DNA of 64,000 nucleotides, from the NCBI RefSeq assembly GCF_918698085.1, contig NZ_CAKKLP010000003.1, positions 248,001-312,000 of the forward strand, read 5' to 3'. The notes under the pieces are model-generated. The model worked only from the letters and a program-made list of their open reading frames with translations, did not search any database and was not told the origin of the DNA. The position numbers were made by a program, and so were the translations under genes. Positions 1 to 8,330 of this stretch are shown piece after piece. The stretch's first letter is position 1. Each line of letters opens with the position of its first letter. The DNA is from Chryseobacterium sp. Bi04. GTDB lineage: Bacteria; Bacteroidota; Bacteroidia; Flavobacteriales; Weeksellaceae.

Positions 1-1
1 A

Positions 2-259
2 GGAAAATTTGAAATTCATATGAATACAATGGGATGGATAATCTCAGATGAACATCATACCAAATGGCAAACGCGTGTAGAAAGATTAGGCGCTACCTTT
101 AATGCCCCCAAGGAAAAATATACTCCGGGCAAAAATCCTAATAATAAATACGCTACTGAGGATACTATTGCTCTGGAATCAAGAGCAGTGTATTTAGGAA
201 CTATTTTTTGGAAAGAATTAAAAAACAGAAAAAAGAAACCTAATGAAAAAAAGAAATAG
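2..259 (+). CDS. C-terminal end of an unidentified protein, cut by the window edge
   Basis: The frame is open from the first bases of the window to the stop at 257-259. The first in-window ATG (position 20) need not be the start, so this is probably the last 85 residues of a longer protein. The tail is very basic (KNRKKKP, then NEKKK). I recognise no domain. It overlaps the next lipoprotein gene by 17 nt, which suggests one operon with it and possibly with the DUF2235 hydrolase further down. A role in the same effector-type locus is inference from position only. Confidence 0.6.
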   Translation, partial: GKFEIHMNTMGWIISDEHHTKWQTRVERLGATFNAPKEKYTPGKNPNNKYATEDTIALESRAVYLGTIFWKELKNRKKKPNEKKK

Positions 260-938
260 TCTGTATTTTTTTATCGTGTTCTTTTTTTACCTCGGCTGTA
301 AATCTCAAAAACATGATTATAGAGTAATTCATTTAAGCAATAATGAGATCCTGTCAACGTATTATTTTCATCCTGATCACATTGAATATGCAAGAGTGTA
401 TGGTAGTTCTTTTAAGAATGATTCCATAATATTTAACCGTAATAAAGACGATTTGATTGTAAAAGAATTTAACTATGATGAAAAACAGAAAAAAAGAGTA
501 GCTGGAGGAAGCATTAGATACATTAATTACTATACGAGTCTTTCAGATATTATTGTATCAGGAAATCTGTTATCAATGGATGAAGTTCCTGTAAGTAATT
601 TTAATTTTACAAAGAAAGACTTGGAAATTGAAAGTATAATTAAAGAAAATTGCAAATCAACAAAAGAAGGATATAGTGGCTGTGATTTTATTTTCCCAAA
701 AAATAATGGACTTCCCTATTTACCTGAAAGCTCAACAATAACATCAGCCAAAATAAAAAAAGGCAAAGACGGATTAGAAGAAATTGAAGTGCAGGGGAAG
801 TATGAGGATGCTGCTTTTAATTATAAAAGAAACTATTATTACGACAATAAAAAAATTAAAAAAATAATTACTTCTGTGAAAGATAATACCTCCGTGAATT
901 CTTATGAAGATGCTTATTCTGTGAGGAATCAAAAATAA
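243..938 (+). CDS. Putative lipoprotein of unknown function
   Basis: The 231-residue product starts with a basic, hydrophobic signal peptide ending in a lipobox (YLGC, Cys at about residue 19), so it should be a lipid-anchored envelope protein. The mature part is rich in Asn, Lys, Tyr and Asp and shows no catalytic motif I recognise; it has the look of the repeated beta-strand lipoproteins often seen beside Bacteroidota toxins. Its start lies inside the preceding reading frame, and it is followed after 103 nt by the Tle1-like hydrolase. A lipoprotein next to a lipase-type effector could be its immunity protein, but nothing in the sequence proves it. Confidence 0.75.
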   Translation: MKKRNSLYFFIVFFFYLGCKSQKHDYRVIHLSNNEILSTYYFHPDHIEYARVYGSSFKNDSIIFNRNKDDLIVKEFNYDEKQKKRVAGGSIRYINYYTSLSDIIVSGNLLSMDEVPVSNFNFTKKDLEIESIIKENCKSTKEGYSGCDFIFPKNNGLPYLPESSTITSAKIKKGKDGLEEIEVQGKYEDAAFNYKRNYYYDNKKIKKIITSVKDNTSVNSYEDAYSVRNQK

Positions 939-1041
939 TTGTATAGAATAGAGGTAAATGATGAACAAGTTCATTGTTTACGTATATTGTATTCAACAAG
1001 AAATAAAAACAAAGATGAAAACTAATTAAAACTGGATTACT

Positions 1042-3357
1042 ATGGTTATTACAGGAGATACACGTCCAATTGCCGGTACAGGCTGCTCCTATTCGCTATC
1101 TTCAGAAGGCAAGAAAATAAATGCAAAAGAGTGGAGAATAGAATATGGTGGCAAAGTGTTGGCAACAAATACCAACGGAGTTTTTAAGTTCAATATCAGC
1201 CTGGCTGGAAAAACTGTAAAGCTTACTGCGGTAGCTATACAAAATGGCAGGCCGAATGCCTATTCTATTGATCTTACCATTCTTGCAGACCGCCCTAAAA
1301 TAGTATCTGTAGAATGGCAGGATTTTAATGGAAGAGCCATTGGAAAACGGAAAGTAGGTTATCTGGATAAAATAAAACTTAGCATAAAAACAGCCAATAT
1401 TCCTAAAAGGGATACCCTCAAAATTTCTGTTTATGAAGATGATTCTACCGGAGACCGTGCCATGGATACTTATACAAGCAGCGCCATAAACGAAAGGGGA
1501 TATGCCTATTTATATTTTAACCAGCTGAGTTTATACCAAAAAAAGCTGAATGATTCTGATTGGGTAAACGAAAGTGAACATGAATACTATATAAAAATAG
1601 AATATAAAAACCATATAGACCAGGCGGAAGAGAAAACACAGCTGGTGGTAGAAAACGAACTGAAAACACATATTGATCAGCCAAAACCTACGAATAATCC
1701 TGTAGTGGTAGGTAAAAATGAAGTTAAAGTAAAAACTAAAAAAAGAGCTGTTAACTATACATTTGGAGTTTTTCTGGATGGTACATTGAATAATATGTAC
1801 AATACGGAGCTAAGGCAAAAGGTAACGGAGGAAGAAGTAAAGAAAGCAGAAGCATCCGGAATAAGCGATATTGAAGCCAAAAAAATCTATAAGAAAAAAG
1901 GAGGAGCTGTGGATGATGATCCATCCAAAGGAGAGACCAGTTTCGAAAATGACCTTTCTAATCCTGCGATCATATTTAAGAACTATATTATAGATTCAAA
2001 AACCATTTTTAAAATTTATACTGAAGGGATGGGAACCAATACAGCTCCTAAACACTATGGAGATGTATTAGGTATAGGTGATTATAGAGGAGATGACCTG
2101 ATGATGGGACCTGCTTTTGGAATGGGATCTGCCGGAATTATGGATCGGGTAAGAAAATCGATCGGAGACGTTGCCACAACAATCTTAAAGAATATTAATA
2201 AAAACAATCAGGTGATAGGGACTGTGACATTTGATGTTTTTGGCTTTAGCCGGGGAGCTGCGGCAGCCAGGCACTTTGTACATGTAGTGACACAGGGGAG
2301 TTACGGAGCACATACCACAGCCTGGAAGGAGGGCTTTATTGTTAAGGATAAATTTGGATACAATGTAGCAGACTCTTACGCCAATAGAATGATGCCTGCC
2401 TTTGGGTATCTGGGACAATTGCTCACTGAAGCGGGATTGATGGACGAACAGGCAAAAGTACAGATCCGGTTTGTAGGGATTTATGATACGGTACCCCATC
2501 ACGGATTATTCCAGTCGAATGACTCTGGAGATCTTGGGCTGAATGATGTCAACAGGGCAGATTATGTAGTACATATGGTCGCGGCAGATGAGCACCGGGC
2601 TAATTTCAGCCTGGTCGATATTTCTTCTGTAGCCAAAACGCCACCTGACAGCAGTAAAAAAGGAGGAATTGAGCTGCATTATCCCGGGGTGCATTGCGAT
2701 GTAGGGGGTGCTTATGTGGAAGGGTGGACAGATAATCCGAAGAGAATTGATGCAACTATTGTGAAGGAATCTCTATATCCTCTTTCTGAAGAACTTATCA
2801 GGCAGGGGTGGTTTCTGCCGGGGGAGCTCAGTATTAAGAAAGATCCTTTTTACAGGCTTAATGTTAACAATTACAGGCTGGAAGGGGAGAGAAAGCTCAG
2901 CAACCAGTACAGCTTTATTCCATTGCATCTGATGACGGAATTTTGCACCAAAAAGCGTATACCTATTAAAGAAGATGGAGTAACTGATGATTATAGATTT
3001 CAAAACAATTGGATTCCCGGTAATACTGCATTTTTAGAAGGGATTAAGGAGAAGCTGAAAAATTATACCTTTAACGGAGGGCCTCCCTTAGTATTTATAG
3101 AGCCGGAAGCGTATAAAGAGCCTCCGGTTGTACATGCCACAGGTGACAGAAGAGCGGTTATGGAATGGCAGCAGCGCCAGCTGGAAGGTCAAAAGTGTAA
3201 TGATGCGGAAGCGGATAAAAAGAACAGGGAAATCAAGTTCCTGAGAAATCATTACCTTCATTGGAATGCTACTTATGGGCAGTCGGGATCTGATCTTGTT
3301 ACCCAGAAAAATTATCCTAATATTGTAAATGGCAAACGAAAGCGGACGGTATATTAA
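1042..3357 (+). CDS. DUF2235 / Tle1-type alpha/beta hydrolase with N-terminal Ig-like region
   Basis: The product has 771 residues. Residues 1 to about 230 look like two beta-sandwich (Ig-like) domains. The catalytic part begins near residue 241 with FLDGTLNN (Asp246), carries the nucleophile motif GFSRGAA (Ser403), then IYDTV (Asp482) and PGVHCDVGGAY (His551). These are the hallmarks of the DUF2235/T6SS Tle1-like phospholipase family, whose members cleave membrane phospholipids when delivered by type VI secretion. There is no signal peptide, as expected of a T6SS cargo. No PAAR or VgrG domain is visible here. An in-frame stop at 1027-1029 fixes this ATG as the first possible start. Lipoprotein genes on both sides are possible immunity partners. 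The family call is firm; effector function is inferred. Confidence 0.85.
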   Translation: MVITGDTRPIAGTGCSYSLSSEGKKINAKEWRIEYGGKVLATNTNGVFKFNISLAGKTVKLTAVAIQNGRPNAYSIDLTILADRPKIVSVEWQDFNGRAIGKRKVGYLDKIKLSIKTANIPKRDTLKISVYEDDSTGDRAMDTYTSSAINERGYAYLYFNQLSLYQKKLNDSDWVNESEHEYYIKIEYKNHIDQAEEKTQLVVENELKTHIDQPKPTNNPVVVGKNEVKVKTKKRAVNYTFGVFLDGTLNNMYNTELRQKVTEEEVKKAEASGISDIEAKKIYKKKGGAVDDDPSKGETSFENDLSNPAIIFKNYIIDSKTIFKIYTEGMGTNTAPKHYGDVLGIGDYRGDDLMMGPAFGMGSAGIMDRVRKSIGDVATTILKNINKNNQVIGTVTFDVFGFSRGAAAARHFVHVVTQGSYGAHTTAWKEGFIVKDKFGYNVADSYANRMMPAFGYLGQLLTEAGLMDEQAKVQIRFVGIYDTVPHHGLFQSNDSGDLGLNDVNRADYVVHMVAADEHRANFSLVDISSVAKTPPDSSKKGGIELHYPGVHCDVGGAYVEGWTDNPKRIDATIVKESLYPLSEELIRQGWFLPGELSIKKDPFYRLNVNNYRLEGERKLSNQYSFIPLHLMTEFCTKKRIPIKEDGVTDDYRFQNNWIPGNTAFLEGIKEKLKNYTFNGGPPLVFIEPEAYKEPPVVHATGDRRAVMEWQQRQLEGQKCNDAEADKKNREIKFLRNHYLHWNATYGQSGSDLVTQKNYPNIVNGKRKRTVY

Positions 3358-3429
3358 TGAATTTTCTTATTTCAGGAATGATCAGATAAGCTCAGGGTTA
3401 AGAAAAAAAAATGGAAGAAAATTAAATAA

Positions 3430-4488
3430 ATGAAAATATATATGCTCTGTATGTTTTGCAGTATATTCCTACTGCAGGCATGCAAAAAAAATGATATGCT
3501 AAACATGAAAAACAGCCAACAAGAAAAGTTTTCTTATAGGGTAACGATGACCGCACCGAAGGAATATCCTGTGGAGGTACATATCGGAACATTAACAGAT
3601 GATAAAAAGGAGCTGATTTGTGGTGTTCCTAAAGCAGGAGTTACGACAGGGAGCTGGCAGTATGATGGGGCTGAAGCAGGTCAGGGAGGCAGTACAATTC
3701 CATCACATATGGATCTTACCTATGTAAGTTATGCAGAGAAAAAGTTTTGGCGGGTAGATGCTGATTTACCCAAAGAGAAGATGCTTCAATTGTTTAGGGA
3801 AGGTTTTATGATACAGGGAAATCCGGATGGCAATGGTGACTTTCCTTGGGAAGAGAGTACCTATGACGGAATTACGATTGGAGCAGCTCCTGGTGGTGTT
3901 GTGATCGTGTGGCTGTCAGGGAACCATCACCGCAGAGAGGTTTGTCGTTTGCAGGCTAAGGAAATCACTGTAGATAAAAATAAATTTAGACCCCATCCAC
4001 AATATGATGAAACTCAAGAACAATTTTTTGAAAAGAAATATTCAATAAATGTTCCTGACAGCATGAAAACTGAAATTGCAAAAAACGGAATCCCGTATGG
4101 TTTATGGGACAAATACAGGGAGAAGTACAATTACCGTTTCAGGCTTCATCCATATGATGGAAAAGATACTTTTGATCAGGTCTACCGCCTGAATTATAAT
4201 GGCGAATCAGAATATTTAATAGGGGCAAAAGCAGCCGAGATTTATAAAAAAGATGCCATTCCTTACAATGTTACTTTTATGATGCAGAAATATAGTGCAG
4301 AAATTGGATTTGATGATACAGAGCTGATGAGAATATTTGAAAATTTCAAAGAAAAACATCCAGGTAAGCCTATAGATATTGTCTTGGTACCCACCTTTAT
4401 GTATAAGGATATTAAGCTTTATGCGGAATGTGATGGTGAAAAGATTCAGCTGGAAAAAGTGAAGATCGTTGAAATCTGGGGAGGCTAA
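3430..4488 (+). CDS. DUF2931 family lipoprotein
   Basis: The 352-residue product has a short signal peptide with lipobox LLQAC (Cys at about residue 18). The mature region starts with a strand-rich segment (KEYPVEVHIG) followed by IPSHMDLTYVSYAEKKFWR, the pattern I associate with DUF2931 proteins. In these, a Trp/Tyr-rich N-terminal half describes an extracytoplasmic beta domain of unknown function. DUF2931 genes often sit next to DUF2235 lipases, and this one follows the Tle1-like gene by 72 nt on the same strand. A role as periplasmic immunity protein for that hydrolase is a reasonable hypothesis. An intrinsic terminator follows at 4513-4547, closing the locus. Confidence 0.75.
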   Translation: MKIYMLCMFCSIFLLQACKKNDMLNMKNSQQEKFSYRVTMTAPKEYPVEVHIGTLTDDKKELICGVPKAGVTTGSWQYDGAEAGQGGSTIPSHMDLTYVSYAEKKFWRVDADLPKEKMLQLFREGFMIQGNPDGNGDFPWEESTYDGITIGAAPGGVVIVWLSGNHHRREVCRLQAKEITVDKNKFRPHPQYDETQEQFFEKKYSINVPDSMKTEIAKNGIPYGLWDKYREKYNYRFRLHPYDGKDTFDQVYRLNYNGESEYLIGAKAAEIYKKDAIPYNVTFMMQKYSAEIGFDDTELMRIFENFKEKHPGKPIDIVLVPTFMYKDIKLYAECDGEKIQLEKVKIVEIWGG

Positions 4489-4512
4489 GTATAATCTGAA
4501 TATAAACAAAAC

Positions 4513-4547
4513 AATACCTTAGAAATTTTCTGAGGTATTTTTATTTT
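4513..4547 (+). terminator. Intrinsic terminator after the DUF2931 gene
   Basis: A 10-bp stem (AATACCTTAG with CTGAGGTATT, one G-U pair) and a 7-nt loop are followed by a T run. It ends the putative effector/immunity operon. Its T run overlaps the -7 box of the next gene. Confidence 0.85.
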
Positions 4548-4549
4548 TG
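4542..4549 (+). promoter_or_regulatory. -7 promoter element for the 4568 lipoprotein gene
   Basis: TATTTTTG matches the Bacteroidota -7 consensus TAnnTTTG and lies 18 nt before the ATG at 4568. No clear -33 TTG was found, so confidence is moderate. Confidence 0.5.
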
Positions 4550-4567
4550 CAGAAATTAATAATCACA

Positions 4568-4948
4568 ATGACAAAGTTGAGACTTCTTTCCGTTTTCTTT
4601 CTCCTATTTTCCTGTTCGTCTAACCAACTCATTGGTTCATGGCAATTTGCTGATGTATATGATGGAGAAAAACAACAGATAAGTACATTGATTCAAAAAG
4701 GAAAAATTTCCCAATACAAAACAGCGGTTCTTACTTTTCACAAAGACAGGTCTTTTTCTTCAATGGATGATAGCGGAATCTATCAAAAGGAGAATAATAT
4801 ATTGAAAATGAAATATAATGACTTAAAAGATACAGTGCAGATGAAGATTACTTATATAAGCCGTGATTATCTGCTTTTGTTCTCAATGACTAAAAATCCT
4901 AAAACCTGGTTTTATAAAAAACTGAATACAAAAAGGTATAAAGAATAG
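4568..4948 (+). CDS. Small putative lipoprotein
   Basis: I place the start at the ATG at 4568; an upstream in-frame TTG at 4547 lies inside the promoter and terminator sequence. The 126-residue product has a signal peptide with lipobox LFSCSS. The mature protein contains LIGSWQF near its N-terminus and a run of beta-strand-like segments. This resembles small lipocalin-like lipoproteins of Bacteroidota in which a GxW motif opens the barrel. That resemblance is weak and I assign no function. Confidence 0.7.
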   Translation: MTKLRLLSVFFLLFSCSSNQLIGSWQFADVYDGEKQQISTLIQKGKISQYKTAVLTFHKDRSFSSMDDSGIYQKENNILKMKYNDLKDTVQMKITYISRDYLLLFSMTKNPKTWFYKKLNTKRYKE

Positions 4949-5156
4949 GTTGGCTCCAAAAAAGTCGGAAAAATTGAAAATTATCAGGTATTTTATTGTC
5001 AAATGACAAAGTTTTTTAAAAATTTTAATCCTATTTTTGTTACATAATATTATTGCGAGTTCCTGAACCGGTATGAAAAATAGCCTCAGGAAATTCAGTA
5101 AGAAATGATCGTGCCTGATCATTACCATTAATATATAGAATATTTTAAAAATAAAT

Positions 5157-5858
5157 ATGAAGAAAGTATTGTACACATTGATGCTGGTAGCAGTGGTTTC
5201 CTGTGGGAAAGTTTCTCCAAAAGGAAATATTGAGAAGAAAGATGTGGAGGTTTCAGAGTTTGTAAATCTGGATTTGGAAGGAAAATTCAGGGTGTTTTAT
5301 GCCAGAGGCCCGAAAAATTTTGTGGAAATAGAAACCTATCCCAATGTGGCCAATAATCTTGATGTGGATGTAAACGACAAAACACTTAGTATCAAAGAGA
5401 AAAGAGGAACAAAAGGCGTAGATTTTTATAATGTAACCATTTATTCAAAATACAATCTTGAAAAAGTAGCTGTTTCAGACTCTGTAGAAATGAATATTTC
5501 AAGTGAAATAAAAACGGATAATTTCAGACTTAGCATGAAAAACAATGCTTCCTTTATGGGATCTGTTAATACAAGAAGGGCTGAAGTGGAAATGCATAAC
5601 AGAAGCAGAGCCAACTTTTTAGGATTAACCAAAGAAGCGGTGATTAAAATTTCAGATACAGCAAGTTTAATTGCCCCTTACTGGAAAATTACCAATCTGA
5701 ATATTGATTCTAAAAATGGAAATTATGCTGAAGTAAATGTAAAAGATTCTTTAAAAGGACATGTGCAGAATACAGCAAAATTGGTCTATTACAATGATCC
5801 GATCAGAGCTTTTAAAATTGATAAGACAACAAAAGTTGAGAATAAAAAATTAGAGTAA
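5157..5858 (+). CDS. DUF2807 (head GIN-domain) lipoprotein
   Basis: The 233-residue product carries a signal peptide with lipobox VVSCGK and then a repetitive beta-strand protein. The segment VSEFVNLDLEGKFRVFYARG, followed by a YPNVANNLDV-type stretch and TLSIKE, is typical of DUF2807, the putative auto-transporter adhesin head GIN domain. These domains fold as right-handed beta-helix-like repeats on the cell surface or in the periplasm, and their role is unknown. The gene stands alone. A repeat element starts only a few bases after its stop codon. Confidence 0.85.
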   Translation: MKKVLYTLMLVAVVSCGKVSPKGNIEKKDVEVSEFVNLDLEGKFRVFYARGPKNFVEIETYPNVANNLDVDVNDKTLSIKEKRGTKGVDFYNVTIYSKYNLEKVAVSDSVEMNISSEIKTDNFRLSMKNNASFMGSVNTRRAEVEMHNRSRANFLGLTKEAVIKISDTASLIAPYWKITNLNIDSKNGNYAEVNVKDSLKGHVQNTAKLVYYNDPIRAFKIDKTTKVENKKLE

Positions 5859-5861
5859 TTG

Positions 5862-6037
5862 TAGCTGGAGGGCAGAAGCTGGAAGATGGGAGTAATGATG
5901 TTTTTTTTAACTTCTTGTTTTCCGAATTGAAAATTTTTCCTTCAGACATAAAAAATAAAATAAATAAAAACAAAGCCAGAATTTTGAAGCGAGGCACAAT
6001 ATAACTTCCTGCCTCCAGCTTCCCTCTTCCAGCTTTA
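5862..6037 (+). repeat. Copy 1 of a ~175-bp repeat with imperfect terminal inverted repeats
   Basis: The left end (about 5863-5893, GCTGGAGGGCAGAAGCTGGA...) and the right end (about 6001-6036, CTTCCTGCCTCCAGCTTCC...) are imperfect inverted repeats of about 30 nt. The AT-rich centre ends in a stretch (about 5950-6025) that recurs nearly base for base at about 6489-6564. The two copies flank the four-helix-bundle gene as direct repeats. Confidence 0.85.
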
Positions 6038-6045
6038 AATGGAAT

Positions 6046-6402
6046 ATGAGTTTTAAATTTGAAAAGTTAATAATTTGGCAGAAATCTATGGATTTTGGAG
6101 AGTTTATTTTTAAAATTTCTCAAAGATTTCCAAAGGATGAAATGTTTAATTTAACTTCACAAATAAGACGAGCTTCCGATTCGATTGCACTGAATATTTC
6201 AGAGGGAAGTATTTTGCAATCAAAATTAGAGTTTAAAAAATTTTTAGGATACTCAATTCGATCTTTAGCAGAAACAGTCACCTGTTTATATAAAGCAAAA
6301 AATAGAGAATATATTACAGAAGAAGAATTTAATAAATTATATCATGAAAGTTATAATTTGATGAATCAGATTGTGGCTTTTAGGAATCAGATAAAAGAAT
6401 AG
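6046..6402 (+). CDS. Four-helix bundle protein (S23 / 23S rRNA intervening-sequence protein family)
   Basis: The 118-residue, all-helical protein contains IIWQKSMDF, then QIRRASDSIALNISEGS and FLGYSIRSLAE, the signature of the S23/IVP four-helix bundle family (TIGR02436 type). Members form pentamers and bind nucleic acid. Relatives include proteins encoded in 23S rRNA intervening sequences and the Avd accessory proteins of diversity-generating retroelements. No reverse transcriptase or rRNA is near. The gene begins nine bases after one repeat copy and ends about two bases before the next, so it is exactly bracketed by inverted repeats. Its biological role here is unknown. Confidence 0.85.
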   Translation: MSFKFEKLIIWQKSMDFGEFIFKISQRFPKDEMFNLTSQIRRASDSIALNISEGSILQSKLEFKKFLGYSIRSLAETVTCLYKAKNREYITEEEFNKLYHESYNLMNQIVAFRNQIKE

Positions 6403-6404
6403 AA

Positions 6405-6582
6405 TAGGTTGGAAGCTTAGAGGATAGGAGTTATATTAGTTTTCATAATCCATATTTTACAAATTGAACATTTTCTTCCAAGTTTTAAGAATAAAAAATA
6501 AAATAAATAAAAACAAAGCCAGAATTTTGAAGCGAGGCACAATATAACTTCCTGCCTCCAGCTTCCTACTTCCAGCTTAAAA
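6405..6582 (+). repeat. Copy 2 of the ~175-bp repeat with terminal inverted repeats
   Basis: The left end (about 6408-6437, GGTTGGAAGCTTAGAGGATA...) is a diverged inverted copy of the right end (about 6545-6580). Its right half matches copy 1 almost exactly, with the common part running from the AAATAAAATAAATAAAAA tract to the CTTCCTGCCTCCAGCTTCC end. The left half is more diverged, and the repeat ends about 15 bases before the phosphohexomutase start codon. Confidence 0.85.
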
Positions 6583-6597
6583 AAATTAGACATAAAT

Positions 6598-8313
6598 ATG
6601 ACAACAGTAGAAAAAGCACAACTTTGGTTAAATGATACGTTCGACAAAGAAACAAGAGATGCGGTACAATTACTGATTGAAGGCAATTCGCCTGATCTTG
6701 AAGATTCTTTTTACAGAGAGCTGGAATTTGGAACAGGAGGGATGCGTGGCATCATGGGAGTAGGAACCAACCGCTTAAATAAATATACATTGGGACAGGC
6801 TACACAAGGGCTTGCCAACTATATGCTGAAGCAGTTCAAGGGAGAGGAAATTAAAGTGGCGATTGCTTATGATGTTCGTCACAATTCAAAAGAGTTCGGA
6901 AAACTGGTTGCTGATGTTTTGACTGCCAATGGAATTAAAGTCCTGCTTTTTAAAGACCACAGGCCTACTCCGGAATTATCTTTTACTGTTCGTGATAAAA
7001 AATGTAATGGGGGAATTGTGTTGACAGCATCTCATAACCCACCAGAATATAATGGGTATAAAGTATACTGGAATGACGGAGCACAGATTGTTCCGCCACA
7101 TGACGAAGCTATTATCAATGAAGTATACTCTGTAAAATTTGAAGAGATTAAATTCAACGGAAATGATGATCTGATCGAATGGATCGGAGAGGAGCAGGAT
7201 GATGTGTATATCGATGCATGTATTGAAAACTCTACCTATCAGAACGTGGGAAAAGAAAATTTAAATATTGTTTTCACTTCTATCCACGGAACAACTTATA
7301 CAACGGTTCCTAAAGCTTTGGAAAAAGCAGGATTTAAAAAAATAGATCTTGTTAAAGAGCAGATGATCCCAAGCCCCAATTTCCCAACAGTGGATTCTCC
7401 AAACCCGGAAGAGCCGGCTGCGTTGGAAATGGCTATGGATCTTGCAAGAATTACCAACGCTGATATTGTGATTGGAACAGACCCTGATGGTGACAGACTT
7501 GGAATTGCCGTTAGAAACCTTGACGGTGAAATGCAGTTACTGAACGGAAATCAAACCAATACGATCCTTACTTACTATATCTTAAATGAATGGAGAAAAC
7601 AGGGAAGAATTACCGGAAAAGAGTTCATTGGATCTACCATTGTGACTTCAGATATCTTCTTTGACATCGCTCAGAAGTTTGGTGTAGAATGCAAAGCAGG
7701 CCTTACAGGATTCAAATGGATTGGAAAAATGATCCGTGAAGCTGAAGGAATACAAAAATTTGTATGCGGAGGGGAAGAAAGCTTTGGCTTTATGACGGGA
7801 GACTTTGTACGTGATAAAGACTCTTGCGGAAGTATCCTTGTGGCTTGTGAAATTGCTGCATGGTGTAAAGCGAATGGAAAAACAATGTACCAATATATGA
7901 TTGAGATCTATCAGGATCTTGGAATGTACTATGAAGGGTTGGTAAACATTGTAAGAAAAGGAAAAGAAGGAGCTGAAGAGATTCAGAATATGATGAAAAA
8001 CTTCCGTGAAAACCCTCCAAAAGAATTGGCAGGTTCATTAGTGGAAGAGGTAAAAGACTTTAAGGAGCAGACCAGTTTTAATGTTTTAAAGAACGAAAAA
8101 ACGGTTATGAATGATATTCCGAAGTCTAATGTACTGATCTATTACACACAGGATGGAACAAAAGTCTGCGTAAGACCTTCAGGTACAGAACCGAAGATCA
8201 AGTTTTATGTTTCAGTAAAAGATTCTGTTACTTCTGAAGCAGATTTCAGAGACAAATTAACATCATTAGAAGCCAAAATTGGAGCTGTTAAAACAGATTT
8301 AAAACTGGATTAA
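6598..8313 (+). CDS. Phospho-sugar mutase (phosphoglucomutase/phosphomannomutase)
   Basis: This 571-residue cytoplasmic enzyme of the alpha-D-phosphohexomutase superfamily interconverts hexose 1- and 6-phosphates. All four signature loops are present: the phosphoserine loop TASHNPPEYNG (Ser145), the Mg2+ loop GTDPDGDR (Asp295, Asp297, Asp299), the sugar loop GGEESFG (Glu393-Ser395) and the phosphate-binding loop RPSGTEPK (Arg526-Glu530). The length fits the large PgcA-like phosphoglucomutase/ribomutase group, so glucose 1-phosphate is the likeliest product, but substrate preference cannot be read from sequence. It supplies nucleotide-sugar precursors. It is followed closely by a lipoprotein gene. 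Confidence 0.93.
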   Translation: MTTVEKAQLWLNDTFDKETRDAVQLLIEGNSPDLEDSFYRELEFGTGGMRGIMGVGTNRLNKYTLGQATQGLANYMLKQFKGEEIKVAIAYDVRHNSKEFGKLVADVLTANGIKVLLFKDHRPTPELSFTVRDKKCNGGIVLTASHNPPEYNGYKVYWNDGAQIVPPHDEAIINEVYSVKFEEIKFNGNDDLIEWIGEEQDDVYIDACIENSTYQNVGKENLNIVFTSIHGTTYTTVPKALEKAGFKKIDLVKEQMIPSPNFPTVDSPNPEEPAALEMAMDLARITNADIVIGTDPDGDRLGIAVRNLDGEMQLLNGNQTNTILTYYILNEWRKQGRITGKEFIGSTIVTSDIFFDIAQKFGVECKAGLTGFKWIGKMIREAEGIQKFVCGGEESFGFMTGDFVRDKDSCGSILVACEIAAWCKANGKTMYQYMIEIYQDLGMYYEGLVNIVRKGKEGAEEIQNMMKNFRENPPKELAGSLVEEVKDFKEQTSFNVLKNEKTVMNDIPKSNVLIYYTQDGTKVCVRPSGTEPKIKFYVSVKDSVTSEADFRDKLTSLEAKIGAVKTDLKLD

Positions 8314-8330
8314 TATCCCATTGACAGCAA

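Noticed and set aside
961..1029. A 22-codon frame (MNKFIVYVYC...) upstream of the Tle1-type gene
   Set aside because: AGAGG lies at a suitable distance upstream, but the peptide has no recognisable feature and there is no second evidence. It could be a leader peptide, but I would not annotate it.
5812..6686. Minus-strand frames of 60-90 codons through the two 175-bp repeats (5812-5997 and 6417-6686)
   Set aside because: They follow the AT-rich repeat centre and differ in frame between copies. No ribosome-binding site or conserved protein pattern supports translation.
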